Part shown: positions 24,002 through 36,024 of the stretch, one piece after another
Position numbering within the stretch: position 1 is the stretch's first letter
Layout: each line of letters begins with the position of its first letter
Source of the DNA: Hordeum vulgare subsp. vulgare
Lineage: Eukaryota; Streptophyta; Magnoliopsida; Poales; Poaceae
NCBI RefSeq assembly: GCF_904849725.1
Contig: NC_058518.1
Span: forward strand, 510,743,225-510,807,224
DNA: 64,000 bases
Direction: 5' to 3'
Translations under genes and position numbers: made by a program
The notes under the pieces: generated by a model
The model's input: only the letters and a program-made list of their open reading frames with translations
Database searches by the model: none
Told to the model about the DNA's origin: nothing

Positions 24002-27000
24002 ATGGCTCACGCGACAGTCATCCTGAATTTTAATACGTTCCTAGAGAAAGCTAAGTTGAAAGATGATGGAAGCAACTTTGTAGACTGGGCTCGTAATCTT
24101 AAGATAATCTTACAAGCTGGGAAGAAGGATTATGTCCTTAATGCTGCGCTAGGAGATGAACCACCCGCTACGCCTAATCAGGATGTTAAAAACGCTTGGT
24201 TAGCACGTAAGGAGGACTACTCAATAGTTCAATGTGCAGTCTTGTATGGCTTAGAACCGGGGCTTCAACGTCGCTTTGAGCGTCATGGAGCATTTGAGAT
24301 GTTCCAGGAGTTGGAGTTTAACTTTCAGAAGAACGCCCGGATCGAGAGGTATGAGACCTCCGATAAATTCTATGCTTGCAAGATGGAGGAAAACTCATCT
24401 GTCAGTGAACATGTGCTCAAAATGTCTGGGTACTCAAACCGTCTAGCTGAGCTGGGGATTGAACTCCCGCAAGAAGCTATCACTGACAGAATCCTTCAAT
24501 CACTGCCGCCAAGCTATAAAGGCTTTGTGTTGAACTACAACATGCAAGGGATGAACAAGTCTCCCGGCGAGTTGTTTGCGATGTTGAAAGTCACAGAGTC
24601 TGAACTCCGTAAAGAGCATCAAGTGTTGATGGTGAATAAGACCACTAGTTTCAAGAGAAACGGCAAAGGCAAGAAGGGCAATTCGAAGAAGAGCGGCAAG
24701 CCTGTTGCCAATCCGCCGAATAAACCCGAGGCTGGACCTAAGCCTGAAACGGAGTGCTACTAATGCAAGGGTATGGGTCACTGGAAGCGCAATTGCCCCA
24801 AGTATCTGGCAGATAAGAAGGCGGGCAAAGAAAAATCAGGTATATTTGATATACATGTTATTGATGTGTACTTAACCGGCTCTCTTAGTAGTGCCTGGGT
24901 ATTCGATACCGGTTCTGTTGCTCATATTTGCAACTCGAAACAGGAACTGCGGAATAGACGAAGGCTGGCGAAAGATGAAGTGACGATGCGCGTAGGAAAT
25001 GGTTCCAAGGTTGATGCAATCGCCGTCGACACAGTGTCACTTCAGCTACCGTCGGGATTAGTGATGAACTTAAATCATTGTTATTTAGTGCCTGCGTTCA
25101 GCATGAACATTATATCTGGATCTTGTTTATTGCGAGACGGTTACTCTTTTAAGTCAGAGAATAATGGTTGTTCTATTTCTATGAGTAACATCTTTTATGG
25201 TCATGCACCGAATGTGAGAGGATTGTTCATATTGAATCTTGATAGCGATACGCATATACATAACATTGAGACCAAAAGAGTTAGAGTAAACAATGATAGC
25301 GCCATATTTTTGTGGCACTGCCGCTTGGGTCATATTGGTGTAAAGCGCATGAAGAAACTCCATGCTGATGGACTTTTGGAGTCACTTGACTTTGATTCAC
25401 TTGACACGTGCGAAGCATGCCTCATGGGCAAGATGACTAAGACTCCGTTCTCCGGAACAATGGAGCGTGCAAGTGACTTATTGGAAATCATACATACCGA
25501 TGTGTGTGGTCCAATGAGCGTGGAGGCACGCGGCCGATATCGTTATTTTCTCACCTTCACTGACGATTTGAGTAGGTATGGTTATGTCTACTTGATGAAG
25601 CACAAGTCTGAAACATTTGAAAAGTTCAAGCAATTTCAGAGTGAAGTGGAAAATCATCGTAACAAGAAGATCAAGTTCCTACGGTCTGATCGTGGGGGTG
25701 AATATCTGAGTTTCGAGTTTGGTGATCACTTAAGAAAATGTGGAATTGTTTCACAGTTAACACCGCCTGGAACACCACAGCGTAATGGTGTGTCCGAACG
25801 TCGTAATCATACTTTGTTAGAGATGGTGCGATCTACGATGTCTCTCCCTGATTTGCCGTTATCATTTTGGGGTTATGCATTAGAAACAGCTGCATTCACT
25901 TTAAATAGGGCACAATCAAAATCCGTTGAGACGACACCATACGAACTGTGGTATGGCAAAAGGCCAAAGTTGTCGTTTCTTAAAGTTTGGGGATGTGATG
26001 CTTATGTCAAAAAGCTTCAGCCTGAAAAGCTGGAACCCAAAGCGGAAAAGTGCGTCTTCATAGGTTACCCAAAAGAGACAGTTGGGTACACCTTCTATCT
26101 CAAATCCGAGGGCAAAGTGTTTGTTGCTAAGAAGACGGACGCTGACGTAATGTGACCGTTTATAAAGCTCGACTTGTGGCAAAGGGTTTTTCACAAGTTC
26201 CAGGAGTTGACTACGATGAGACTTTCTCACCCGTAGCGATGCTTAAGTCCGTCAGAATCATGTTAGCAATAGCTGCATTTTTCGATTATGAAATCTGGCA
26301 GATGGATGTCAAAACGGCGTTCCTTAACGGTTTCCTTAAGGAAGAGTTTTATATGATGCAACCCGAAGGTTTTGTCGATCCTAAGAATGCTAACAAGGTG
26401 TGCAAGCTCCAGCGATCCATTTATGGACTGGTGCAAGCATCTCGGAGTTGGAACAAACGCTTTGATGAGGTGATCAAAGCATTTGGGTTTATACAAGTGG
26501 TTGGAGAATCTTGTATTTACAAGAAAGTGAGTGGGAGCTCTGTGGCGTTTCTAATATTATATGTGGATGACATATTACTGATTGGAAACAACGTAGAGCT
26601 TTTGGAGAGCATAAAAGGTTACTTGAATAAAAGTTTCTCTATGAAGGACCTAGGAGAAGCTGCTTACATTCTAGGCATTAAGATCTATAGGGATAGATCA
26701 AAACGCCTGATAGGACTTTCACAAAGCACATACCTTGATAAAGTTTTGAAGAGGTTCAAAATGGAACAGTCCAAGAAAGGGTTCTTGCCAGTGTTACAAG
26801 GTACGAGATTGAGTAAGACTCAGTGCCCAGCAACTGATGAAGATAGAGAGCATATGCGCTCCGTCCCCTATGCTTCAGCCATAGGCTCTATCATGTATGC
26901 TATGCTGTGCACTAGACCGGATGTTAGCCTGGCCATAAGTATGGCGGGTAGGTTCCAGAGTAATTCAGGAGTGGATCACTGGACAGCGGTCAAGAATATC

Positions 27001-27543
27001 CTGAAGTACCTGAAAAGGACTAAGGAGATGTTTCTCATGTATGGAGGTGACAAAGAGCTCGCCGTAAAAGGTTACGTCGATGCAAGCTTTAACACAGATC
27101 CGGACGACTCTAAGTCACAAACCGGATACGTATTTATTCTTAATGGGGGTGCAGTAAGCTGGTGCAGTTCCAAGCAAAGCGTCGTAGCAGATTCTACATG
27201 TGAAGCAGAATACATGGCTGCCTCGGAGGCGGCTAAGGAGGGTGTCTGGATGAAGCAGTTCATGACGGATCTTGGAGTGGTGCCAAGCGCACTGAATCCA
27301 ATAACCTTGTTCTGTGACAACACTGGTGCCATTGCCTTAGCAAAGGAACCACGGTTTCACAAGAAGACCAGACACATCAAACGACGCTTCAACCTCATTC
27401 GCGACTACGTCGAGGAAGAGGACGTAAATATATGCAAAGTGCACACGGATCTGAATGTAGCAGACCCGCTGACTAAACCTCTTCCACGGCCAAAACATGA
27501 TCGACACCAGAACTGTATGGGTGTTAGATTCATTACAATGTAA
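24002..27543 (+). pseudogene. Copia C gag-pol, disabled by a stop, an internal deletion and a frameshift
   Basis: Gag starts at ATG 24002 (MAHATVILNFNTFLEK). A TAA at 24761-24763 falls in the first CxxC of the zinc knuckle. The frame then runs through the protease, integrase (HCRLGH, the catalytic D, D and E) and ends at 26155. Relative to copia D about 0.44 kb between the integrase end and the RT is missing. The joint is at AAGAAG (about 26129-26134), followed by a one-base loss near 26146. The RT and RNase H frame resumes at about 26152 and ends with TAA 27541-27543 (QMDVKTAFLNG, YVDDILL, the RNase H DAS and CDNTGAI motifs). C cannot make a working polyprotein. Confidence 0.9.
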
Positions 27544-27595
27544 TTCACATGGTGATGTGAGGGCTAGATTATTGACTCTAGTGCAAGTGGGAGAC

Positions 27596-28403
27596 TGTTG
27601 GAATTATGCCCTAGAGGCAATAATAAATATAGTTATTATTATAATTCCTGTATCAAGATAATAGTTTATTATCCATGCTATAATTGTATTGAATGAAGAC
27701 TCATTTACATGTGTGGATACATAGACAAAACACCGTCCCTAGCATGCCTCTAGTTGGCTAGCCAGTTGATCGATGATAGTCAGTGTCTTCTGATTATGAA
27801 CAAGGTGTTGTTGCTTGATAACTGGATCACGTCATTGGGAGAATCACGTGATGGACTAGACCCAAACTAATAGACGTAGCATGTTGATCGTGTCATTTTG
27901 TTGCTACTGTTTTCTGCGTGTCAAGTATTTATTCCTATGACCATGAGATCATATAACTCACTGACACCGGAGGAATGCTTTGTGTGTATCAAACGTCGCA
28001 ACGTAACTGGGTGACTATAAAGATGCTCTACAGGTATCTCCGAAGGTGTTAGTTGAGTTAGTATGGATCAAGACTGGGATTTGTCACTCCGTGTGACGGA
28101 GTGGTATCTCGGGGCCCACTCGGTAATACAACATCACACACAAGCCTTGCAAGCAATGTAACTTAGTGTAAGTTGCGGGATCTTGTATTACGGAACGAGT
28201 AAAGAGACTTGCCGGTAAACGAGATTGAAATAGGTATGCGGATACTGACGATCGAATCTCAAGCAAGTAACGTACCGAAGGACAAAGGGAATGACATACG
28301 GGATTATGCGAATCCTTGGCACTGAGGTTCAAACGATAAGATCTTCGTAGAATATGTAGGATCCAATATGGGCATCCAGGTCCCGCTATTGGATATTGAC
28401 CGA
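27596..28403 (+). repeat. Truncated 3' LTR of copia C
   Basis: Preceded by CAAGTGGGAGAC at about 27584. It matches the 5' LTR of C from TGTTGGAATTATGCC to GGATATTGACCGA, then switches abruptly to B leader sequence (CATTACTCGTACGC). The promoter-bearing half of the LTR is lost. Confidence 0.9.
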
Positions 28404-29115
28404 CATTACTCGTACGCTTACGAGAGACTGGTTTCATCGCTATGAGTAACCCCGTTGCTCAAAGATGACTGGCAAGTGTCGGTTTCTCCAACTTTAGTTG
28501 AATGGCGACACGTTGATGGAGATCATGGTGTGGCGCCGATGACAAGAAGATCGTGCCGGTGCTTTGGTGATGGAGATCAAGGAGCACGTGATGATGGGCA
28601 TATCATGTCACTTATGAGTTGCATGAGATGTTAATCCTTTATGCACCTTATCTTGCTTAGAACGACGGTAGCATTATGAGGTGATCCCTCACTAAAATTT
28701 TAAGACGACATTGTATTCTCCCCGACTGTGCACCGTTGCGACAGTTCTTCGTTTCGAGACACCACGTGATGATCGGGTGTGATACACTCAACGTTCACAT
28801 ATAACGGGTGCAAAACAGTTGCACACGCGGAACACTCGGGTTAAGCTTGACGAGCCTAGCATGTGCAGACATGGCCTGGGAACACATGAGACCGAAAGGT
28901 CGAGCATGAATCGTATAGTTGATATGATTAGCATAGAGATGCTTACCACTGAAACTATTCTCGACTCACGTGATGATTAGACTTGAGATAGTGGATTTGG
29001 ATCATGTACCACTCAAATGACTGGAGAGATGTACTTTTTGAGTGGGAGTTCTTAAGTAATATGATTAATTGAACTAATTGTCATGAACATAGTCTAATGG
29101 TCTTTGCGAATTACG
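28404..29115 (+). other. Remnant of copia B leader after the deletion
   Basis: Homologous to the leaders of C (from about 22889) and D (from about 40930), with a second deletion after ACTTTAGTTGAAT (about 28504), where it jumps to GGCGACACGTTGATGG. It contains no coding sequence. It retains the leader stretch with CACCACGTGATGATCGGG. Confidence 0.75.
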
Positions 29116-32100
29116 ATGTAGCTTGCGCTATAGCTCTACTGTTTTTATATGTTCCTAGAGAAAATTTAGTTGAAAGTTGATAGTAGCAAACTTTGTAGTC
29201 TGAGTCTGTAAAACCGAGGATTGTCCTCGTTGCTGCGCAGAAGGCTTATGTCCTTAATGCACCACTCAGTGTGCTGCACCTCGAGCGTCGTCTATAGATG
29301 TTGTGAACATCCGACATACACGTTTCTGATGACTACACGATAGTTCAGTACAAAATACTTAATGGCTTAGAAGCAAGGCGCCGAAGATGTTTCGAAACGT
29401 CACGAAACATAAGAGATGTTCTAAAGAGATGAAATTGTGATTTCATGCTTGTGCCCTTGTTAAGAGGTATGAGACCTCCGACAAGATTCTTTGTCCACGA
29501 AGTAAAGGAGAAAAACTCAATCGTTGAGCGTGTGCTCAGATTATCTGAGTACGACAATCGCTTGAATCAAGTGGGAGTTGATCTTCCAGATAAGATAGTG
29601 ATGGTTCTACAAAGTCACTACCACCAAGCTGTGAGAGCTTCATGATGAACTATAGTATATCAAGGATAGATATAATGATCCTTGAGCGAATCGCGATGTT
29701 TGACACTGCGAGATTAGAAATCAAGAAGGAGCATCAATAGTTGATGGTTAGTAAAACCACTAAGTTTCGAGAAAGGCAAGGGCTAGAAGGGATACTTCGT
29801 GAAACGGCAAAGCAGTTGCTGCATTAATGAAGAGACCCCAGATTAAACCCAAGCCCGGGACTAAGTGCTTCTGTTATGAGGGGAACGGTCACTGAGGCGG
29901 AGCAACTCTAGATACTTGGTAGATAAGAAGGTTGGCAAAACTCGAAAGAAGTATATTTGATATACATGATGTTGATGTGTACTTTACTAGTACTCCTAGT
30001 AGCACGAGGGTATTGGATACCGGTTCGGTTGCTAAGTGATTAGTAGCACGAAAAGAAAGCTACGGCATAAACGGAGACTAGCTGAAGGCGAGGTGACGAT
30101 ACGTGTTGGAAGTGTTTCCAAGGTTGATATGATCAAACGTCGCACGCTCCCTCTACCATCGGGATTGGTGTTAAACCTAAATAATTGTTATTTGGTGCTT
30201 GCGTTAAGCATGAACATGATTGGATCGTGTTTATTGCAATACGATTATTCATTTAAAGAGAATAATGGTTACTTTATTTTCTTGAATAATCACCTTCAGT
30301 GGTTTACTGAATCTCGGTCGTAGTGTCACACATGTTCATGATATTGGTGCCAAAAGATACGAGGTAATGATGATAGTACCACTTACTTGTGGCAATGCCG
30401 CTTGAGTCATGTTGGTATAAATTGCATGAAGAGGCTCCATGCTGATGGATCTTTATACTCACTTGTTTTTGAATCACTAGTGACATGCAAATCATACCAC
30501 ATGAGCAAGGCCTTGTTTTCATTGAGATGAAACAAGATAGTAACTTGTTGGAAGTGATGCATTTTGATGTATGCAGTCCAATGGGTGCTGAGGCACGTAG
30601 TGAATATCATTATGTTCTTACTTCAATGACGAGTTGAGTAGATACAAGAGTATTTACTTAATGAATCACAAGTCTGAAATATTGAAAAGTTCAATTCTGT
30701 TTCGGAGTGAAGTTCGTCGTAACAAAAGGATAAACTGTCTATGATATGATCATAGAAATGAATATCTAAGTTACGAGCTTTGGTACGCAGTTAAGACAAT
30801 GTGGAAATTGTTTCGCAGTTCATGCCACCTGGAACATCATAGGTGTGATGATGTGTCTGAACGTCATAGCCACGCACTATTTGGTATGGTGCATGCTATG
30901 ATGTCTCTTATCGAATTACCACTATCGTTTATGGGTTATGCATTAGAGACAACCACATTCACTTTAAATAGGGCACCGCGTATTTCCGTTGAGATGACAC
31001 AGTATAGACTGAGGTTTAGAGAAATCTAAACTGTCATTTCTTGAAAGTTTGGGGCTTCGACACTTATGTGAAAAAGTTTCAGTCTGATAAGCTCGAACCC
31101 AAAGCGGATAAATGCATCTTCATAGGATATCCAAGACATTTGGGTACATCTCCTATCTCAAATCCGAACGCAAAGTGTTTGTTTCTAGAAATGGATCCTT
31201 TCTCGAGGAAAGGTTTCTCTCGAAAGAATTGAGTGGGAGGGTGGTAGAACTTGATGAGGTTATTGAACCATCACTTCGACCAGTGTGTAGCAGGGCACAT
31301 GAAGTTGTTCCTGTGGCGCCTACACCAATTGAAGTGAAAGCTGATGATGGTGATCATCGAGCATCGGATCAAGTTACTACAAGCCTCGTAGGTTGACAAG
31401 GTCGCGTACTATTGCAGAGTGGTACGGTAACCCTGTCTTGGAGGTCATGTTGTTGAGCAACAATGAACCTACGAGTTATGGAGAAAGCAATGGTGGGCCC
31501 GGATTCCGACAAATGGCTGGAAGCCATGAAATCCGAGAGAGGATCCATATATGAAAACAAAGTGTAGACTTTGGAGAACTACTTGATGGTCATAGGACTA
31601 TTGAGTAAAGATGGATCTTTAAAAGGAAGACAGACGATGATGGTGATAAGTCACTATTAAGAAAAGCTCGACTTGTCGTAAAGATGTTTCAGACAAGATC
31701 AAACAGTTGACTATGATGAGACTATCTCACTCGTAGCGATGCTAAAAGTCTATTAGAATTATGTTAGTAGTTGCTGCATTATTTATGAAATATTGCACAT
31801 AGGATGTCAAAACATTGTTTCCTCGACGGTTTCCTTGAGCAAACATTGTATGTGATACAACGAGGAGGTTTTGTCGATCCTAAAGATACTAGCAAGTATG
31901 CAAGCTCCAACGATCCTTCAATGGGCTGGTGCAAGCATCTCGGAGTTGGAATATACACTTTGATGAGATGATCAAAGATTTTGGGTTTGTACAAGGTTTA
32001 TGAGAAACTTGTATTTCCAAAGAAGTGAGTGGGAGCACTATAGAATTTCTGATAAGTATATGTAGTTGACATACTGTGGATCACAAGTAATGTAGAATTT

Positions 32101-32808
32101 GTGTAAAGCATACAAGGTTGTTTGAAAGGAGGTTTTGAAGGAATACCTGGATTGCGCTACTTGAATGTTGAGTATCAAAGATCTATGGACATAGATCGAA
32201 AGCGCTTAAGAGAAGTTTCAACAAGATGCATGCCTTGACAAGTTTTTGAAGGAGTTCAAAATAGATCAGCAAAGAAGGAGTTCTTGGTTGCGTTGTGAGG
32301 TGTGAATTTGAGTAAGACTCAAAATCCGACCACGGCAGAATAAAGAGAATAGACGAAGGTCGTCTTCTATGCCTTGGCCGTAGACTCTAAAGTATGCCAT
32401 GCTGAGTACCGCACCTGATGTGTGCCTTGCAGCAAGTCTGTTGAGAGGTACAGAGAGTGATCCATGATTGAATCACTAGCAGCGGTCAAAATTCATCCTT
32501 AGTAACTGATGGACTAAGGAATTTTTCTCGATTATGGAGGTGGTTAAAGAGTTCGTCGTAAAGGGTTACGTCGATGCAAGCTTTGACACTAATCCGAATA
32601 ACTATGAGTAGTGAAACGGATTCGTATAGTAGAGTAGTTATTTGGAGTACTTCCGAATAGCACATAGTAGTAACATCTATAACATGACGTAAAGATTTGT
32701 AAAGAACACACGGATCTGAAAGTTTCAGAACCGTTGACTAAAACCTCTCTCATGAGCAAGACGTGATCAGACCACATAACTATATGGGTGTTGGATTTGT
32801 TGGAATCA
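29116..32808 (+). pseudogene. Copia B gag-pol, extensively degraded
   Basis: Recognisable in order as a BARE/Angela-type polyprotein: gag, a ruined zinc knuckle, protease region (about 29990), integrase (LNRAP region near 30970), the patch KLEPKADKCIFIGYP (about 31090), RT and RNase H. It is broken by many frameshifts and stops. The ATG at the gag start (29116) is followed immediately by TAG (29119). No frame exceeds about 95 codons. The YVDD motif is altered (about 32060). This decay is much heavier than the 3-4% divergence of B's own LTRs. See findings. Confidence 0.8.
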
Positions 32809-32854
32809 CATGGTGATGTGAACTATATTATTGACTCTAGTGCAAGTGGGAGAC

Positions 32855-34687
32855 TGTTGGAAATATGCCCTAGAGGCAATAATAAATTAGTTATTATTAT
32901 ATTTCTTAGTTCATGATAATCGTTTATTATCCATGCTATAATTGTATTGATTGGAAACACAATACTTGTGTGGATACATAGACAAAACACTGTCCCTAGT
33001 AAGCCTCTAGTTGACTAGCTCGTTGATCAAAGATGGTCAAGGTTTCCTAGCCATAGGCAAGTGTTGTCACTTGATAACGGGATCACATCATTAGGAGAAT
33101 CATGTGATGGACTAGACCCAAACTAATAGACATAGCATGTTGATCGTGTCATTTTATTGCTACTGTTTTCTGCGTGTCAAGTATTTGTTCCTATGACCAT
33201 GAGATCATATAACTTACTAACACCGGAGGAATACTTTGTGTGTATCAAACGTCGCAACGTAACTGGGTGACTATAAATATGCTCTACAGGTATCTCCGAA
33301 GGTGTTCGTTAAGTTAGTATGGATCGAGACTGGGATTTGTCACTCCGTGTGACGGAGAGGTATCTCGGGGCCCACTCGGTAATACAACATCACACACAAG
33401 CCTTGCAAGCAATGTGACTAGGCGTAAGTTGCGGGATCTTGTATTACGGAACGAGTAAAGAGACTTGCCGGTAAACGAGATTGAAATAGGTATGCGGATA
33501 CCGACGATCGAATCTCACGCAAGTAACATACCGAAGGACAAAGGGAATGACATACGGGATTATATGAATCCTTGGCACTGAGGTTCAAACGATAAGATCT
33601 TCGTAGAATATGTAGAATCCAATATGGGCATCCAGGTCCCGCTATTGGATATTGACCGAGGAGTCTCTCCGGTCATGTCTACATAGTTCTCGAACCCGTA
33701 GGGTCTGCACACTTAACGTTCGACGTTGTTTTATGCGTATTTGAGTTATATGGTTGGTTAGCGAATATTGTTCGGAGTCCCGTATGAGATCACGGACGTC
33801 ACGAGGGTTTCCGGAATGGTCCGGAAACGAAGATTGATATATAGGATGACATCATTTGGTTACCGGAAGGTTTTCGTGCATTACCGGAAAAGTTTCGGGC
33901 TCATCGGTAGTGTACTGGGAGTGCCGGGAGGGGTGCCGGAGACCATCAGGAGGGGTGTCATGCCCCAAGTTGTCTCATGGGCTATGGGAAGAGATAAACC
34001 ATCCCCTAGTGGGCTGGAATAAGTTCCCACTAAGGCCCATAAGGTTTGAGAAGGAAAAACACAAGGTGGAAAGAGTTTCCAAGTGGGAAGGTGGAATCCT
34101 ACTCCAAGTAGGATTGGAGTAGGACTCCTCCACCTCCAATTTCGCCCAAACCTTTAGGTTTTGAGGCTGCCTCCTCCCCTCCCTCCCTCCTATATATAGT
34201 GGGGTTTTAGGGCTGATTTGAGACAACTTTTGCCACGGCAGCCCGACCACATACCTCCACGGTTTTACCTCTAGATCGCGTTTCTGCGGAGCTCGGGCGG
34301 AGCCCTGCTGAGATTAGATCACCACCAACCTACGGAGCGCGTCACGCTGCCAGAGAACTCATCTACCTCTCCGTCTCTCTTGCTGGATCAAGAAGGCCGA
34401 GATCATCGTCGAGCTGCACGTGTGTTGAACGCGGAGGTGCCGTCCGTTCGGCACTAGATCGGAGCGGATCGTGGGACGGATCGCGGGACGGTTCATGGGA
34501 CGGTTCGTGGGGCGGATCGAGGGACGTGAGGACGTTCCACTACGTCAACCGCGTTTCTTAACGCTTCTGCTGTGCGATCACCATAGCCCATGATAGATCG
34601 GAAATCCCCTCTCGTAGATGGACATCACCATGATAGGTCTTCGTGCGCATAGGAAATTTTTTGTTTCCCATGCGACGTTCCCCAACA
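32855..34687 (+). repeat. 3' LTR of copia B
   Basis: 1833 bp, preceded by the tract GTGCAAGTGGGAGAC. It starts TGTTGGAAATATGCC and ends GTTCCCCAACA, with target duplication GGAAC right after. TATA box at 34191-34198. It shows roughly 3-4% substitutions against the 5' LTR halves. Confidence 0.9.
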
Positions 34688-34692
34688 GGAAC

Positions 34693-35597
34693 ATCCTAAA
34701 TATTGGGTTTATTGACCCAGATAAAATACATATAGCGACGCTAACTGATAAACCCAAGGAGACGGAGGAAAACCTTCTATGGTTTCTAACAGATCAAAAT
34801 TTCCGTGACCACATACTGTTTCCATACAACTTCAGGTGAGGGTCTTTACTCTGTTGTGTCCATTCACTTATAAGTGTAATTGATAAGTTACTGACATATA
34901 TATACATGTGCAGCTTCCATTGGATTCTGTTGGACATTCAAATTGATAAGGGAAGATTTGATGCCTTCGACCCATTATCGAGACCCTTGGAACAGTTCCA
35001 AAGCCTGCAGGACATGCTCCAAGGGTAATTTCAATCATTCCTGCGCTCTATCGGGCTCTTTCGATGATTTTCTGATATATCAATTAATGAAAAACTTAGC
35101 AAATCATTTTCCTTGTCGGGCAGGGTTGGAAGCGGTTCAAGTGCGTGACTCCCGGTATCGATCCTGAGAAGCTGACCTTTAGAGCGGCTCAAGTAAGTAG
35201 TAGTATGATATACTTCTATTTTCAATATATTTATGATGCTAGATTATTATTTTGATTATATATATTCTATTCTCGTAAAGTGCGACCAGCAGCCACGGGG
35301 GACGCATCTATGCGGATACTATATTTGCGAGACCATTCACACGTTTACCTCTGAGCACAAGGATCACAGATACGACGTAAGCAATGAACATTCACACCTC
35401 TATTTTTACCCGTCATTCTTTGTTATCATGATTGATATTCATATTCATCTCCTCTTCTTATATAGTACACGGCCATGGGGGAGAAGTCCCTACCAGAGCA
35501 ACACGCGATTGCTGTTGCAGAGGAGCTTGCGACCTTTCTGAGGACGGAAGCTATAGATGACAAAGGACGATTTAGTGTAGCTAGGGGCCATTACTGA
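34693..35597 (+). pseudogene. CACTA element gene, C-terminal exons with Ulp1/C48-like protease domain
   Basis: Continues the CACTA frame directly across the copia B insertion (last codons at 10188-10218). It begins ILNIGFIDPDKIH and runs to FPYNF (exon end about 34835). Next is an exon from 34914 with SFHWILLDIQIDKG, which holds the catalytic His region of the Ulp1/SENP fold. Further exons lie at about 35124-35191, at about 35279-35378 (QQPRGTHLCGYYICE, with the catalytic Cys), and from about 35466 to TGA 35595-35597. The third junction does not keep frame with the visible GT/AG sites, so it may hold a small indel. Such C48 domains occur at the C-terminus of several plant CACTA proteins. Their function there is unproven, with SUMO or ubiquitin-like cleavage suspected. 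With two upstream stops the whole gene (2481-35597) is a pseudogene. Confidence 0.75.
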
Positions 35598-35708
35598 TGT
35601 TGGTCCATGTAATCGAATAGACGGGCTCTAGTCCCGATAATTCAGATCTCCATATAATTGTATATGCTCGCTTGTAAGATAAGTTAATCTTATATATATA
35701 TATGCATA

Positions 35709-35875
35709 CAACAACAACAACCAAGCCTTTCAGTCCCAAACAAGTTGGGGTAGGCTAGAGTTGAAACCCATAAGATCTCGAAACCAAGTCATGGCTCTGG
35801 AACGTGGATAGCTAACTTCCACGCACCCCTGTCCATGGCTAAGTCTTTGTCGATATTCCAAACCTTCAGGTCTCG
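35709..35875 (-). mobile_element. Au-type SINE
   Basis: On the minus strand it ends with CCCAACTTGTTTGGGACT followed by GGCTTGGTTGTTGTTGTTG, the recognisable 3' end of the Au SINE family of grasses and other plants. On the plus strand it starts CAACAACAACAACC. It is flanked by an AT-rich direct repeat of 18 and 20 bases (TA repeats ending TGCATA, 35691-35708 and 35880-35899), a target duplication of typical length for L1-driven insertion. At about 167 bp it is close to full length but probably lacks some 5' promoter bases. Confidence 0.85.
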
Positions 35876-35977
35876 ATCTTATATATATATATATGCATAA
35901 ACATGTATATTTAGAATTATATGAAAACTAATTCCCGAACACCAAACGAGGCATCACGTTAATCTCCCGAACACCTA

Positions 35978-36003
35978 AACCCTAAAACCCTAAAACCCTA
36001 AAA
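35978..36003. repeat. Short telomere-like CCCTAAA repeats
   Basis: Three or four copies of ACCCTAAA just inside the right subterminal repeats of the CACTA element. Units are 7-8 bases and the array is very short, so this is a chance or ancient simple repeat rather than telomere. Confidence 0.6.
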
Positions 36004-36024
36004 TAAACAAAATCTGCAGAAACT

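Larger units (their letters stand above)
20913..28403 (+). mobile_element. Copia element C (BARE1-like), 3' LTR truncated
   Basis: 5' LTR 20913-22745 (1833 bp, start TGTTGGAATTATGCC), leader, damaged gag-pol (24002-27543), then the first 808 bp of the 3' LTR (27596-28403). There is no matching target duplication on the right because a deletion removed the rest of the 3' LTR and adjoining leader of B. LTR start, length and the CACTACATCAACCGCGTT motif near the LTR end agree with BARE1. In the shared 800 bp I see about 5 differences between the LTRs (about 0.6%), so C is young, yet the deletion is younger still. Confidence 0.88.
10219..34687 (+). mobile_element. Copia element B (BARE-like), degraded, carrying copia A and copia C
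   Basis: A complete LTR element by structure. It has a 5' LTR (10219-20818, interrupted by A), a leader (20819-20912, continuing after C), a ruined gag-pol (about 29116-32808) and a 3' LTR (32855-34687). A perfect 5-bp target duplication GGAAC flanks it (10214-10218 and 34688-34692). Joining the CACTA sequence across it restores the CACTA reading frame, which proves the insertion. The LTRs start TGTTGGAAATATGCCCTAG and belong to the BARE1/WIS/Angela superfamily. I counted about 44 differences in the first 1.1 kb aligned between the two LTRs (3-4%), so B is the oldest copia element here, as the nesting requires. Confidence 0.88.

Noticed and set aside
35978..36003. Interstitial telomere
   Set aside because: Only three or four irregular CCCTAAA units. 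Too short to be telomere-derived with confidence.
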